Source: Chenopodium formosanum (lineage: Eukaryota; Streptophyta; Magnoliopsida; Caryophyllales; Amaranthaceae). Taken from it: a stretch of 64,000 nucleotides of DNA. The DNA lies in assembly GCA_024500155.1 (NCBI GenBank), contig CM044877.1, positions 22,772,001 to 22,836,000 of the forward strand. Direction: 5' to 3'. Both the position numbers and the translations under genes were made by a program. The notes beneath the pieces were generated by a model, which was not told the origin of the DNA, did not search any database, and was given only the letters and a program-made list of their open reading frames with translations. The stretch's first letter is position 1; each line of letters begins with the position of its first letter. Below are positions 34,331-44,799 of the stretch, piece after piece.

Positions 34331-35038
34331 CGGACGATCCTAATTGAAACTTTGTAATTGCTACAATTTGTAATATTCATTGTAGTACAACCATCCATTG
34401 ACTAAAATCTGTTGTAGACTTATAGCATAATATCTTTAAATTACATAAAATTAAATAACTAGTAGATTATATTTTTTAAAATTGTACTTCCATAAATAGT
34501 TCCTTATTTAGTGGGCATATTTGAGATTTTTTTCCACAAGAATTAAGAAAGTTGTAGATTCATTAACAATAACGACTAAGAGTACAAATATGCATGAAGA
34601 ATTAGAAAGAGATAGAGAGAAAAGATAGTTGGTAATTATTGAAGAGGTGGTGAGAAAAAATGTTGGGAAATAATGTCAAAAGTGTATAAAAATAAAAGAA
34701 AAATGATGACAACTCATAAAAAAGAGTACAATTTTATCTAAAAGTAGACTCTTTAAATAGAAATAGGCCTCTAATTATGACTACCCAAAAATTGAATACA
34801 ACTATACATCCCAATAAATGAGACGGAGGGAATACTGATTAATAACCACGCAAAACAAAATTAAATTATTATATCCATAATTATAACATTTATTAATTCT
34901 CTTAAATTTCAATTCATTTTGTTTTCATTACTATAATTCTTATCACATAAGAATGATAAGATTGTGTTTTTTTTAATAACATTCCAAATGTGATCTTTAA
35001 CATCAACCCTTTGTAATTTGAATGTACGCATAAACTTA

Positions 35039-35246
35039 GCCCCTGTTCTATTCACTTTTAAAAAAAAAATATTAAGTAAAAATAATTTCAGTTCGGTAAA
35101 ATTCAGTTTTCTTAAAGAAGAATTATAATAGAAAATCAGTAAAAATAATTTCAGTTCAGTAAAATTAATATAACTTCAGTAAAAATAATTTCAGTTCAGT
35201 AAAAATAATTTCAGGTCAGCAAAATTAAGGTGAAGAGAACAGGGCC
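35039..35246. mobile_element. Harbinger-like MITE with TTCAGTAAAAATAA units
   Basis: Ends GCCCCTGTTCTATTCACTT and reverse GGCCCTGTTCTCTTCACCTT, flanked by TTA on both sides. The interior repeats AATTTCAGTTCAGTAAAA. Confidence 0.7.
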
Positions 35247-35342
35247 TTATAAGGATGTATATTTCTTACAGTATTTCTTAGGAAAATTTGCAAATTGCAG
35301 TCATTTTAAAAAAAAAATTGCAAATCGCAGTTCAAAAGTTCT

Positions 35343-35772
35343 TGATATGAATTTTGATGGATGTAACCTTCAATCGCAGTTGAAAGGTTTGGAATCTTGA
35401 GTCTCGGTCAAGAAACGCTAAGCAACACGAGCTTAAAACCTAAACTAGGCCAAGAATACACAAGCACAAGCTTACGTAAAACTTTATAAATTTCAAACCA
35501 ATCAATCATACTTTTCGTTAAACACCATCACGTATTTATAAGCTAAATAATTAGCCTAAAAATCGGTAAAACAAATTCTAATCTAACTAGGAAACTAACT
35601 CTAACTTGTAAAGATAATATTTTGCAAATATGATCTTTAAAGTTAAGCTTATCTTATACTAACCGAATTAAACTAACAAAAATATCCTAATAAATTCGGT
35701 CATCTAATAATAAACTAAAAATAACAATAAAAATAATTATAATAACAATATTGATGCCTTGGAACCGCATCA
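35343..35772 (-). repeat. 3' LTR of the small LTR element
   Basis: 430 bp, TGATGCGG...ATATCA on the minus strand; next to the polypurine tract. Confidence 0.85.
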
Positions 35773-36386
35773 TACTCCCCCTCTTGAAAAAAACTTGTCC
35801 CAAGTTTTAGCAAATCATGGAACCAATATATTATCCAAATTAATCGAACATGAGCTAAAAGAATATGTCTCCATCCAACCACGTCATGCTTATATTTTAC
35901 ACCAATGAATGCACCACAAACTTCAATTGAATGCTCCAAAATTTTAATTGATGACACACCTTTGTCAATGCAATCAATATAATGGAAATAATACGTGAAA
36001 ATATTTGTATCCCAATTATCACCATAAAAGGAAGTTGTAGAAATTTGACTTTTTGCTACCAACTTAGATAGTTCAAATGTAACCTCCTCGTCAACAAAAC
36101 TAGACAAATATACACTTTTGTGCTCCATAGTTTCTTTTTCTTCTACTAGTTGTTCATGAGATTGCTCTAAAATTGGATTTGTAAGATTATCACTCGGTAA
36201 AGATACAATCTTTTCCTCGTATATAGCCTCAACAATTGGTTGCTCTAGTGTCTCTTTCTCATAAGACATATCTTGTACACCACATCTCACGTCACGAATT
36301 TGAAAACGAGCATCAATTCTTTCCAAACATTCATTTATTTTCTTGATTTCCATCATAAATGCTTCAAACCAACTTTTATTTTCCAT
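35715..36386 (-). CDS. Unknown protein of the small LTR element
   Basis: From MENKSWFEAFMMEIKKINEC the frame runs 223 residues, ending inside the 3' LTR. Residues ~1-35 look like an amphipathic helix (KKINECLERIDARFQIRDV). An acidic middle (KETLEQPIVEAIYEEKI, EEKETMEHK) follows. The tail is encoded by LTR sequence. No zinc knuckle, protease or RT motif. I do not recognise the family. It is the only sizeable frame in the element and has stayed open. An upstream Met (36449) adds 21 hydrophobic residues. Confidence 0.45.
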   Translation of the reverse strand: MENKSWFEAFMMEIKKINECLERIDARFQIRDVRCGVQDMSYEKETLEQPIVEAIYEEKIVSLPSDNLTNPILEQSHEQLVEEKETMEHKSVYLSSFVDEEVTFELSKLVAKSQISTTSFYGDNWDTNIFTYYFHYIDCIDKGVSSIKILEHSIEVCGAFIGVKYKHDVVGWRHILLAHVRLIWIIYWFHDLLKLGTSFFQEGEYDAVPRHQYCYYNYFYCYF

Positions 36387-36829
36387 GTTTATGTGGATGA
36401 GAAAACACACAAAACCAGTCCAGAAATTGATCGAAAGTACGAGGACCAAAACCCAATGAAAACACCTCGAAAAATTCTGAAATTTTGTATACTGCTAGCC
36501 CTATCAGTCTAAAATACTCGACCAAAAATTCAGAAAAAAATTCCCAGCCAAGTAATCGCAGTTTATTTTTTCCTCAACAATGGCAGATTAATTTGATTTT
36601 TGACCAGGTGTAAAGAACGAACCCAGTTTAACAGCTATGCTTCTCGAAAAATTCTCAAATTTTGCAGGTGAAAACTAGACAAAAAATTAACCAATTTGAA
36701 AAAAAAAGAATCACCTCAAAATCTTTAGAAACGAAGGAGAACCAAGTCGATCAATATGACATTCGAAACTGAGTTTTTTTGACACAAATTGTCAAACTCG
36801 TCCCTCGTCATACAGCAGCCACACCAATT

Positions 36830-37259
36830 TGATATGAATTTTGATGGATATAACTTTCAATCGCAGTTGAAAGGTTTGGAATCTTGAGTCTCGGTCAAGA
36901 AACGCTAAGCAACACGAGCTTAAAACCTAAACTAGGCCAAGAATACACAAGCACAAACTTACGTAAAACTTTATAAATTTCAAATCAATCAATCATACTT
37001 TTCGTTAAACACCATCACGTATTTATAAGCTAAATAATTAGCCTAAAAATCGGTAAAACAAATTCTAATCTAACTAGGAAACTAACTCTAACTTGTAAAG
37101 ATAATATTTTGCAAATATGATCTTTAAAGTTAAGCTTATCTTATACTAACCGAATTAAACTAACAAAAATATCCTAATAAATTCGGTCATCTAATAATAA
37201 ACTAAAAATAACAATAAAAATAATTATAATAGCAATATTGATGCCTTGGAACCGCATCA
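36830..37259 (-). repeat. 5' LTR of the small LTR element
   Basis: 430 bp, near-identical to 35343-35772. The minus strand continues AATTGGTGTGGCTGCTG, a possible primer-binding site. Confidence 0.85.
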
Positions 37260-37895
37260 GTTCTTATAAATTATAAATTTTAAACTAATTTAATTTTTTA
37301 TCGATTTACGTGTTGAAAATTATTTAATTAAGGTTTTAGGGGGTCATTTTAAGCTTAAAGGTACTGAATTGAGCTCAAAATTAGCAAAAAAAAAAAAAAA
37401 ATATATAAAAAAAATAAAAAACCCGTAAATACCTTTTTTTTACAACAAAAAATAGTTGTCCACAAACCGATATATTTTTGTTCGCAAAACTAGGTTGCGG
37501 CTACATTAATAACTATATCTATGTCGTTATTAGTATTGCAGATTTCAAACCATGTTTTGATATGTACACATCTTAATTAAGTCATTTTTTGTGATAAACA
37601 AGTACATGTTGATGTTGGACTGACACAACCTTAAGCAACATTTGGCTCATTAATCATTATCTTTGATTTTACTAGATCCAATCTAACAGAAATTAAATTT
37701 CGGCCAATGTGCTCATAAATGGGTGTAGAATGGACACTGCCCTTAAAGATGACTATCGTAAATTTCAAATTTGTACTCGTAATATTTCCTAGTTCAATTT
37801 CACATTATTAGATATTTAACACATATGGAGTATCGATTCCCAAAATGTTTCTTAATTATAATTGTAAAAATTAGTATTGCAGAGTTAACCGTTAC

Positions 37896-38095
37896 CTTTC
37901 GTCAAATCTTGTGGTTGCGGCTACGTTAATAACTATATCTATATCGTTGGACATTTCATTTAGCTGATCATCAGAAAGTCCCAAGTTCTCGTCTGAAGTA
38001 TCACCGGCAACCGCACGTATTTTTTCCGACACGATTGAGTCAAAACTCGATCCCCATTTTTCTCTAAGTACGTTGAACAACTCCTTTCCTAGCAC
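37896..38095 (-). pseudogene. FAR exon 3
   Basis: VLGKELFNVLREKWG...VAGDTSDENLGLSD...DIVINVAATTRFDE. The VNxAATTxFDE stretch is a FAR hallmark. Acceptor GATCCAG, donor AG|GTAACG, phase 2. Confidence 0.85.
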
Positions 38096-38164
38096 CTGGA
38101 TCCACAATAAGTACATTATCAGCTATGTTACATAACCTTTGTACGTGATCGGTAAATGAATACC

Positions 38165-38346
38165 TGATAAGATAGAATATATGTTATAATAGGATAAGAT
38201 AGTATATATTGTGATAAGAAAGAATATATTGTGAGTAATCTTGTGAATATTATCTTGTGAGAAGTATTGTTCCCCAAAGTATAATCTCTGTATAAATATA
38301 TCATGTGAATGAATGAGAAGATCAAGAATTTGAGCTCAATTTGACA
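38165..38346 (+). repeat. Copia 5' LTR
   Basis: TGATAAGATAG...TTTGACA, 182 bp. Confidence 0.92.
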
Positions 38347-38360
38347 TGGTATCATGAGCC
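38347..38360 (+). other. Copia primer-binding site
   Basis: TGGTATCATGAGCC directly follows the LTR, close to the usual initiator-Met tRNA site TGGTATCAGAGC. Confidence 0.85.
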
Positions 38361-38409
38361 AAAGTTGAAACCTTATAATTTTTTTTCCGAGAGATTTATT
38401 CAGTAAAAC

Positions 38410-40017
38410 ATGGGCGAGAAAACTCCGATTGATTTAGTTTATTACCTAGGGTCGAGTGATAGTCCCGGTAATGTGATCACGCCTATTCAATTGCGTGGTG
38501 AAAATTATGATGAATGGTCACAGGCTATTCGAAGGGCTTTGATGGCCAAGAGAAAATTTGGTTTTGTAGATGGAACTATCGCCAAACCAGATAAACCCGA
38601 TACTAAGGTTGATGATTGGATTGCTGTGCAATCTATGCTAGTGTCGTGGATCACGAATACCCTTGATCCAAAGGTGCGTTCGACGGTTGGTGACTATGAT
38701 GATGCGAGTATTTTGTGGACAAACCTGAAGAATCGATTTTGCGTGGTGAGTGGTACCCGTGTGTGCCAATTAAAGACCACATTGGGTGAATGCAAGCAAG
38801 GTGTCAATGAGTCTGTGGCTGATTATTTCGGCCGTCTTTCGAAGGTGTGGAAGGAGCTTCTCACATTCATACGTGCGCCTAAGTGTGGGTGTGGGAAGTG
38901 TACTTGCAATATAGTTGCTCAAGTTGTGGAAATTCGGGAAGAAGACTACCTTCATTATTTTTTGATCGGGTTGGATGATCATTATGCATCCATTCGAACT
39001 CATCTTCTTGCTCAAACACCTTTGCCGTCGGTAGACATTGCCTATCAAAATATTGTGATGACTGAGCAGCTTCGTGATGGTGCTACGCTCAAGGACAATA
39101 AAGACACAGTGAGTGCTTTTCGATTGGATGCCCGATCGAAACATAAATCAGGGGATAAAAGTGACAAATTTTGTAATCATTGTAATCGAGAGGGCCATGA
39201 TGAAGAGGGCTGTTTTCAATTACATGGTTATCCCGAATGGTGGGGAGATAGAGGTCGTGGCGGACGTGACCGTGGCCGAGGTGGAGGGCGTAGCAGTGGA
39301 GGTCGTGGGTCACGCACAGCTAGCAGTGGCACGGTGGCTGCTCCTTTTTCCTCTTCTTCACAGAACGTGCGTGCAAATAAGGTGGTTGGTGGTTCGAATA
39401 ACACGCAACACTCAAAGATGTCCTCTGATGATGCAGCGAGCCTAGTTGGGGTAAATGCTACCCAAATTCAGCAAATATTGGATATTTTAAATCCAAAAAC
39501 TAGGCAGTTACATGGTAAGGAAAATACTATCCCTTGGATTGTTTATACGGGAGCATCCAATCATGTGACGTGTGATTTGTCGATACTTAAAGATGTGAAG
39601 CGAGTACAAACCTGTCCCGTTGGATTGCCTGATGGAAAATCGGCAAATGCAGACCAATTGGGAACGATGATATTGTCCGGGGGCTTAAAGCTTGATAATG
39701 TTCTTTATGTTCCTCAATTAACTTGCAATTTAATTTCTGTAACTCAATTGAGTGATGAATCTAAGTGTGTGATGCAATTTACTAACAAAATATGTGTTAT
39801 ACAGGACCATCAGACGAGAAGGGTGATTGGTGTGGCTGAACGTGAAGATGGATTGTATCTTTTCCGTGGTGTTCCTCAAGTGAAGGTTCTTGCGGTCGAT
39901 GGAGAATCTTTGTTCGATTTATGGAATCAACGGATGGGTCACCCCTCAGAGATGGTATTGAAGATGCTTCCAATTGTGAGTAGTTCTTCTAGGAAACATA
40001 ATAATAAAAGCATGTGA
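38410..40017 (+). pseudogene. Copia gag, protease and start of integrase
   Basis: 535 open codons. The gag N-domain (VITPIQLRGENYDEWSQAIR, FGFVDGTI) is at ~20-60 and a UBN2-like gag at ~80-220. A zinc knuckle CNHCNREGHDEEGCFQLHG is followed by an RG-rich stretch ~280-300. The protease reads WIVYTGASNHVTC, so the catalytic Asp of DTGA is Tyr and the protease should be dead. Integrase zinc-binding begins (LFDLWNQRMGHPSEM) before a frameshift near 40005 and a stop at 40015; the other frame continues ACDVCPRAKQTRCSF. Confidence 0.88.
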
Positions 40018-40019
40018 TG

Positions 40020-40648
40020 TTTGTCCTCGTGCTAAACAAACTAGATGTAGTTTTCCAATTAGTGATAATAATGCAAGTCATATTTTTTAACTTATTCATA
40101 TAGACTTGTGGGGGTCGTATAAAACTCCTTCCTCGTGTGGTGCACATTATTTTTTAACAATAGTTGATGATTTCTCTAGAGGTGTTTTGATTTATTTATT
40201 GAAAAATAAAATCGATGTTGAACGGATGTTCTTGAATTTTATTGCTATGGTTAAACGACAATTTAATCAAGAAGTAAAAACTATTAGGAGTGATAATGGT
40301 ACGGAGTTTAACTCTTTGCGTGATTATTTTTGTACCCAAGGCATAATATTTGAGACATCGTGTGTGGGAACCCCACAACAAAATGGGAGAGTTGAGAGAA
40401 AACATCAACATATTTTAAATGTTGCGAGGGCTTTGAGATTTCAGGGAAATTTGCCATTAAAATTTTGGGGGGAGTGTGTTTTGTCGGCATGTCATTTGAT
40501 TAATAGAACCCCGACACCATTGCTTGGTAATAAAACCCCGTTTGAAATTTTGTTCAATAAACCATTGCACCATCTTATGATTATCTCCGTGTGTTTGGAT
40601 GTTTGTGTTATGCACATAATCAAAAGAGCAAGGGTGATAAATTTTTGA
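40020..40648 (+). pseudogene. Copia integrase core
   Basis: After a stop replacing a codon in F-x-LIHIDLWG (TAA at ~40088), the frame gives HIDLWGSYKTPS, FLTIVDDFSRG, IRSDNGTEFNS and GTPQQNGRVERKHQH, with the DDE residues in place. It shifts frame near 40600. Confidence 0.88.
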
Positions 40649-41349
40649 GTCGGAGTAGAAAGTGTGTTTTTTTAGGGTATCCATTAGGGAAAAAAGGGTG
40701 GAGAGTGATTGATTTAGACACCGAGGAAATTTTTGTGTCGCATGACGTGCGGTTTTTTGAGACTATATTCCCATTTAATACCCCTGTGAGTGAGAGTACT
40801 TCGAAGGCAGGTCCTTCACATATGGTGGAAGCTTATGGCAGTGATGATGATGAGTGGTTGTTTGGAGACATGGGTGTGCGTGGGAGAGAAGAGCCACGGA
40901 CAACAGACTTCACAGCCAGGTCGTGGCATGAAGGGCCAGACCACAGCCCGCATGTGGAGGGGACTGCTCCTAGTCCGGCTGCTATTTTCCAGCTCTATGG
41001 TGAGCCAGCAGGTGCTAGACTGGACAACACACAGTGCCGAGGAGAATTACAGCAGCCTAGTGCGTGTGATGGGGCTGTTTGTGTACAAGAGCAACACCAA
41101 AATTGTGAAGAGGAGGTGGCTACTAACATGCGTGAGCAGAGCAGTGGGGTTGAGGAGTTGGGTAAAGGGAAGCGACCAAAAATACCATCGATAAAATTGC
41201 GTGATTATGTGACTCATACAATCCGGAAAAACAGTCCATCCAACACGGTCACATCTCCATCATCTTCCTCAGGTACTCCTTATCCCCTCACATATTTGTT
41301 GATTGGTCACGTTTTTCTGAAAAGCATAAAAAGTACATTGCAGCTATAA
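40591..41349 (+). pseudogene. Copia integrase C-terminal and linker region
   Basis: MFGCLCYAHNQKSKGDKFLS then RKCVFLGYPLGKKGWRVIDL and FVSHDVRFFETIFPF, the standard Copia post-integrase region, followed by a variable acidic linker up to SNTVTSPSSSSG. The frame then breaks. Confidence 0.85.
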
Positions 41350-41358
41350 CAGCAGGTC

Positions 41359-42071
41359 ATGAGCCTAAAACATTTAAAGAGGCTATGAAGCATGCAGGGT
41401 GGAGAGATGCAATGGCTGCTGAGATTAGAGCTCTAGAAGAGCAGGGCACACGGGCTCTTGAGAAACTGCCGCCTGGGAAGAAAGCTCTAGGTAGCAAGTG
41501 GGTGTATACTGAGAAGCGAGATGAACATGGCAACCTACAGCGATTGAAGGCGAGATTAGTAATCTTGGGTAATCACCAAGTTGAAGGGATATATTACAAT
41601 GAGACGTTTGCACCAGTAGCGAAGATGGCAACGGTTAGAACATTTCTGGCAGTTGCAGCTGTGAAGAATTGGGAAGTACATCAGATGGATGTGCACAATG
41701 CCTTTTTACATGGAGACTTAGAGGAGGAAATTTACATGAAAATTCCTCCTGGTTTCAATAAAAACAATTCTGACTATGTGTGCAGGATGAAGAAATCGCT
41801 GTATGGTCTGAAGCAGGCTCCGAGATGTTGGTTTGCTAAATTAACTGCAGCTTTAAAGAAGTATGGATTTAAACAGTCCTATGGAGATTATTCTTTGTTC
41901 ACATTGAACAAAGATAAATTGCAGTTGAATGTGTTGATCTATGTTGATGATTTGATTGTTGCAGGAAATGATAAAAATGTTGTGTTGAAATTCAAGGAAT
42001 ATTTAGGAAATTGTTTTAAGATGAAAGATTTGGGAGTGTTGAAATACTTCCTAGGCCTTGAGGTGGCTTAA
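41359..42071 (+). pseudogene. Copia reverse transcriptase
   Basis: WRDAMAAEIRALEEQGT, LGSKWVYTEKRDEHG, FAPVAKMATVRTFLAVAA, HQMDVHNAFLHGDLEEEIYM, SLYGLKQAPRCW and the catalytic YVDDLIVAG are all present. It stops at 42069 (EVA-stop) where the RT normally continues. The domain itself looks intact. Confidence 0.92.
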
Positions 42072-42896
42072 AGCAAACAGGGCTTCTATATTTGTCAGAG
42101 GAAATATTCCCTTGACATTATTTCTGAGACTGGGTTATTGGGTGCTAAGCCTGCAGATTTTCCGATGGAACAAAATCACAAGTTAGCTCTCGCAGAAGGA
42201 AGATTGTTGGAAGATGTCGAGAAGTATAGGAGGCTTGTTGGCCGCCTAATCTATTTAACTGTGACTAGACCATATCTTGTGTATTCTGTTCATATATTAT
42301 CTCAGTTTATGTAGAGTTCGAGAGAAGAACATTGGGAGGCTGCCCTTCGTGTGGTTAGATATTTGAAGAAGAATCCGGGCCAAGGAATACTTCTTAGGTC
42401 GGATAGTGCTTTGCGGCTTGAAGGATGGTGTGATTCTGATTGGGCGAGTTGCTCTTTAACTCGACGGTCGTTGACTAGTTGGTTTGTGTTGCTAGGTTTT
42501 TCCCCGGTGTCCTGGAAAACTAAGAAGCAACCTACGGTGTCAAAATCCTCCTCGGAGGCGGAGTACAGGTCTATGGCAGCAGTGACGTGTGAATTAAAAT
42601 GGTTAAAACAAATTTTACGAGATTTGGGTGTGCGACATTCGCAAGGTATGAATTTGTATAGTGAGAGTCAATCGGCTTTGTACATTGCTCAAAATCCGGT
42701 GTTTCATGAGAGAACCAAACATATTGAGGTTGATATGCATTTTGTGCGGGATGCGATTAAAGATGGTCTGATATGTCCTTCGTATGTTCCGACTAAGATG
42801 CAATTGGCGGACATATTTACGAAGGCGTTGGGGAAGGCTCAGTTTAAGTTTCTACTTGGCAAGTTGGGCATTCGGGATCTCCATGCTCCAACTTGA
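42072..42896 (+). pseudogene. Copia RT end and RNase H
   Basis: QGFYICQRKYSLDIISETGL, RRLVGRLIYLTVTRP and an internal TAG at ~42313 precede RNase H: WCDSDWASCSLTRRSLTSW, SKSSSEAEYRSMAAVTCEL, HERTKHIEVDMHFVRD, ADIFTKALG. The stop TGA is next to the polypurine tract. Confidence 0.9.
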
Positions 42897-42903
42897 GGGG
42901 GGA

Positions 42904-43085
42904 TGATAAGATAGAATATATCTTATAATAGGATAAGATAGTATATATTGTGATAAGAAAGAATATATTGTGAGTAATCTTGTGAATGTTATCTTGTGAG
43001 AAGTATTGTTCCCCAAGGTATAATCTCTGTATAAATATATCATATGAATGAATGAGAAGATCAAGAATTTGAGCTCAATTTGACA
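42904..43085 (+). repeat. Copia 3' LTR
   Basis: 182 bp, directly after GAGGGGGGA; ends TTTGACA before the ATACC duplication. Confidence 0.92.
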
Positions 43086-43099
43086 ATACCTCACACTAC

Positions 43100-43375
43100 A
43101 AGAAAAAGGTGAATTAGCAACGGAATTTTGCGACTACCATAATAATTAGTTGCAAAAATAATTTTAGCGACTGAAAAAGACGAGTAGTCGCAAATTTTGC
43201 AACCGAATTTGCAGTAGTTGCTATGCGGTCGTTAATTAGCGACTGATTTTTGCGACTACTATAATAATCAGTTGCAAAAAATATTTTTGCGACAGAAAAA
43301 GACGAGTAGTCACAAAATTTGCAACCGAATTTATAATAGTTGCTATGCGGTCGCTAATCTGCGACGCTCTTGTAA
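43100..43375. repeat. Left subterminal repeats of CACTA element
   Basis: Repeated GCGACTA / AGTCGCAAA / GCAACCGAATTT units with a ~135-bp duplicated block (GCAACCGAATTTGCAGTAGT and its second version at 43321). Confidence 0.8.
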
Positions 43376-43679
43376 TAATTTTCAACTAACACGGTAGTCG
43401 CTACTATTATTTTTAATATTTATTAAAAAGAAATAAAAAAAAAACCCTTAGTATAATAAAAAAATAAAAAAACCCCTTATTCCTAAAAAAAACGAAAAAA
43501 AGGTTATTGCCGCAAAAAAAACAAGTATTATCAATCAGTCTTATACTCTTATTCACCGTCAAAAACAAGAACTATCATACTCTTCCTAAAAAAAAAAAAA
43601 AAATAAAAAAAATCCTTAATCATTTAACTCGTGAAACAAAACAAAAAAAAGAAAAAAAAAGAATTAATCACTCGATACT

Positions 43680-43775
43680 CGCAGAAGGGTTAATTTTAGA
43701 GAATCAACCCTTCAGCCCCTCACCGTCGTTCTTCATCTTCCTTAGCTCCGCTGCGCCACCACGTCTCTTCCCAGG
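43680..43775 (+). other. Probable non-coding 5' exon of CACTA transcript
   Basis: C/T-rich segment CTCACCGTCGTTCTTCATC... ending CCCAG|GTAAGT. Looks like a leader exon with a strong donor. Confidence 0.35.
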
Positions 43776-44032
43776 TAAGTTTAAATGCCTTCCACCCTTT
43801 CGCTTATTGTAATTTGTCGACTATGAATTTTAGGGTTATCATTGATTTTTTTTTTGGCCCAATTATTGATTTTAATTTGGTTTCCATGGTCTAATTGAAG
43901 ACAATTAATTAAAAATCAATCAAAATTGATTGAGTATGCAAAAATCCCTAATGATTTTCAATGTAAAAATCCCATTTCTAGTTATTTCTACCCCTTTTTT
44001 TAACTATTATTTGTAAAATATATACAAGTATC

Positions 44033-44360
44033 ACTAGTAGAAAAAATGTTATTTGTAACGCCCTATTAGTAACTGGCGTATGTTATGCTAGTTACGAAAG
44101 CATCAATAGTAACCGACTAAGATAATGTCAGTTACAAATTTTATGACATTAGTAACTAGCGTAGTAAATGTCAGTTACTAATATGTGGTTTATCATTGTT
44201 TGAAGTTTTATGAGTAACTAACTAAATAAATGTTAGTTACAAATATTTAGTCAAATAAACTTTGACTAAAAAGTTTGTAACTAGCTTACAAACGCCAATT
44301 ACAAATATTAAGTCAAAGAAACTTTGACCAAAGTGTTTGCAACTAGCTTACAAACGTTAG
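44033..44360 (+). mobile_element. Second, nested CACTA-type terminus
   Basis: CACTAGTAGAAAAAATG is followed by repeats of GTAACTGGCG / TCAGTTAC / CTAGTTAC. This is a different CACTA family end inside the first element. I could not find its other terminus, so it may be truncated. A C-rich possible leader exon with donor CTAG|GTGAGT lies at 44640-44778. Confidence 0.5.
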
Positions 44361-44799
44361 TTACAAAAAGCTCTTTGTTCAGAGACGCGTGAACATACCC
44401 AAAAAATCTCTATTGTTCAGAGACGAGTGAACATCACAACAGCAAGATGGCGTTCCCTAGCTTGTGGAAAGTTGTCACAACCGCAAATGCAACACAAATC
44501 GGTTACCTCTAGAGTTTTTTTTTTAGATATTAGTATTACTTTAACCTCAAATTAATCTATTCATAAAGAGAAATATATCCCACGCTTCTTTAAATATATA
44601 TATATATATATTTCACTTTCACCTCATTTACTCTAAAAGAACCGTCAATCTTTGCACCGCCAAAACCACCACCGCGCCCACTGACGTACGCCCGTATTCA
44701 TCGGCACACCAGCACACCGCCGCACCAACCGGAGCACCACTGCACTACTGTACCGTTGCGCCACCACTGACTAACTAGGTGAGTTTCGAATTATTCCTT

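Larger units (their letters stand above)
35343..37259 (-). mobile_element. Small non-autonomous LTR retrotransposon, 1917 bp
   Basis: Two 430-bp direct LTRs (35343-35772 and 36830-37259) differ at about five positions. A 5-bp target duplication GTTCT lies at 35338-35342 and 37260-37264. On the minus strand the polypurine tract AAGAGGGGGAGTA directly precedes the 3' LTR (35773 on). The interior is only 1057 bp, with no gag or pol domain I can recognise. The high LTR identity implies a young insertion moved by proteins of another element. Confidence 0.85.
38165..43085 (+). mobile_element. Ty1/Copia LTR retrotransposon, 4921 bp
   Basis: Two 182-bp LTRs (38165-38346, 42904-43085) with about four differences; 5-bp duplication ATACC at 38160-38164 and 43086-43090; PBS TGGTATCATGAGCC at 38347; polypurine tract GAGGGGGGA at 42895-42903. 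Domain order gag, protease, integrase, RT, RNase H is that of Copia. It inserted at the FAR exon 2 donor, opposite to the gene. Coding is broken by several stops and shifts despite fairly similar LTRs. Confidence 0.93.
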
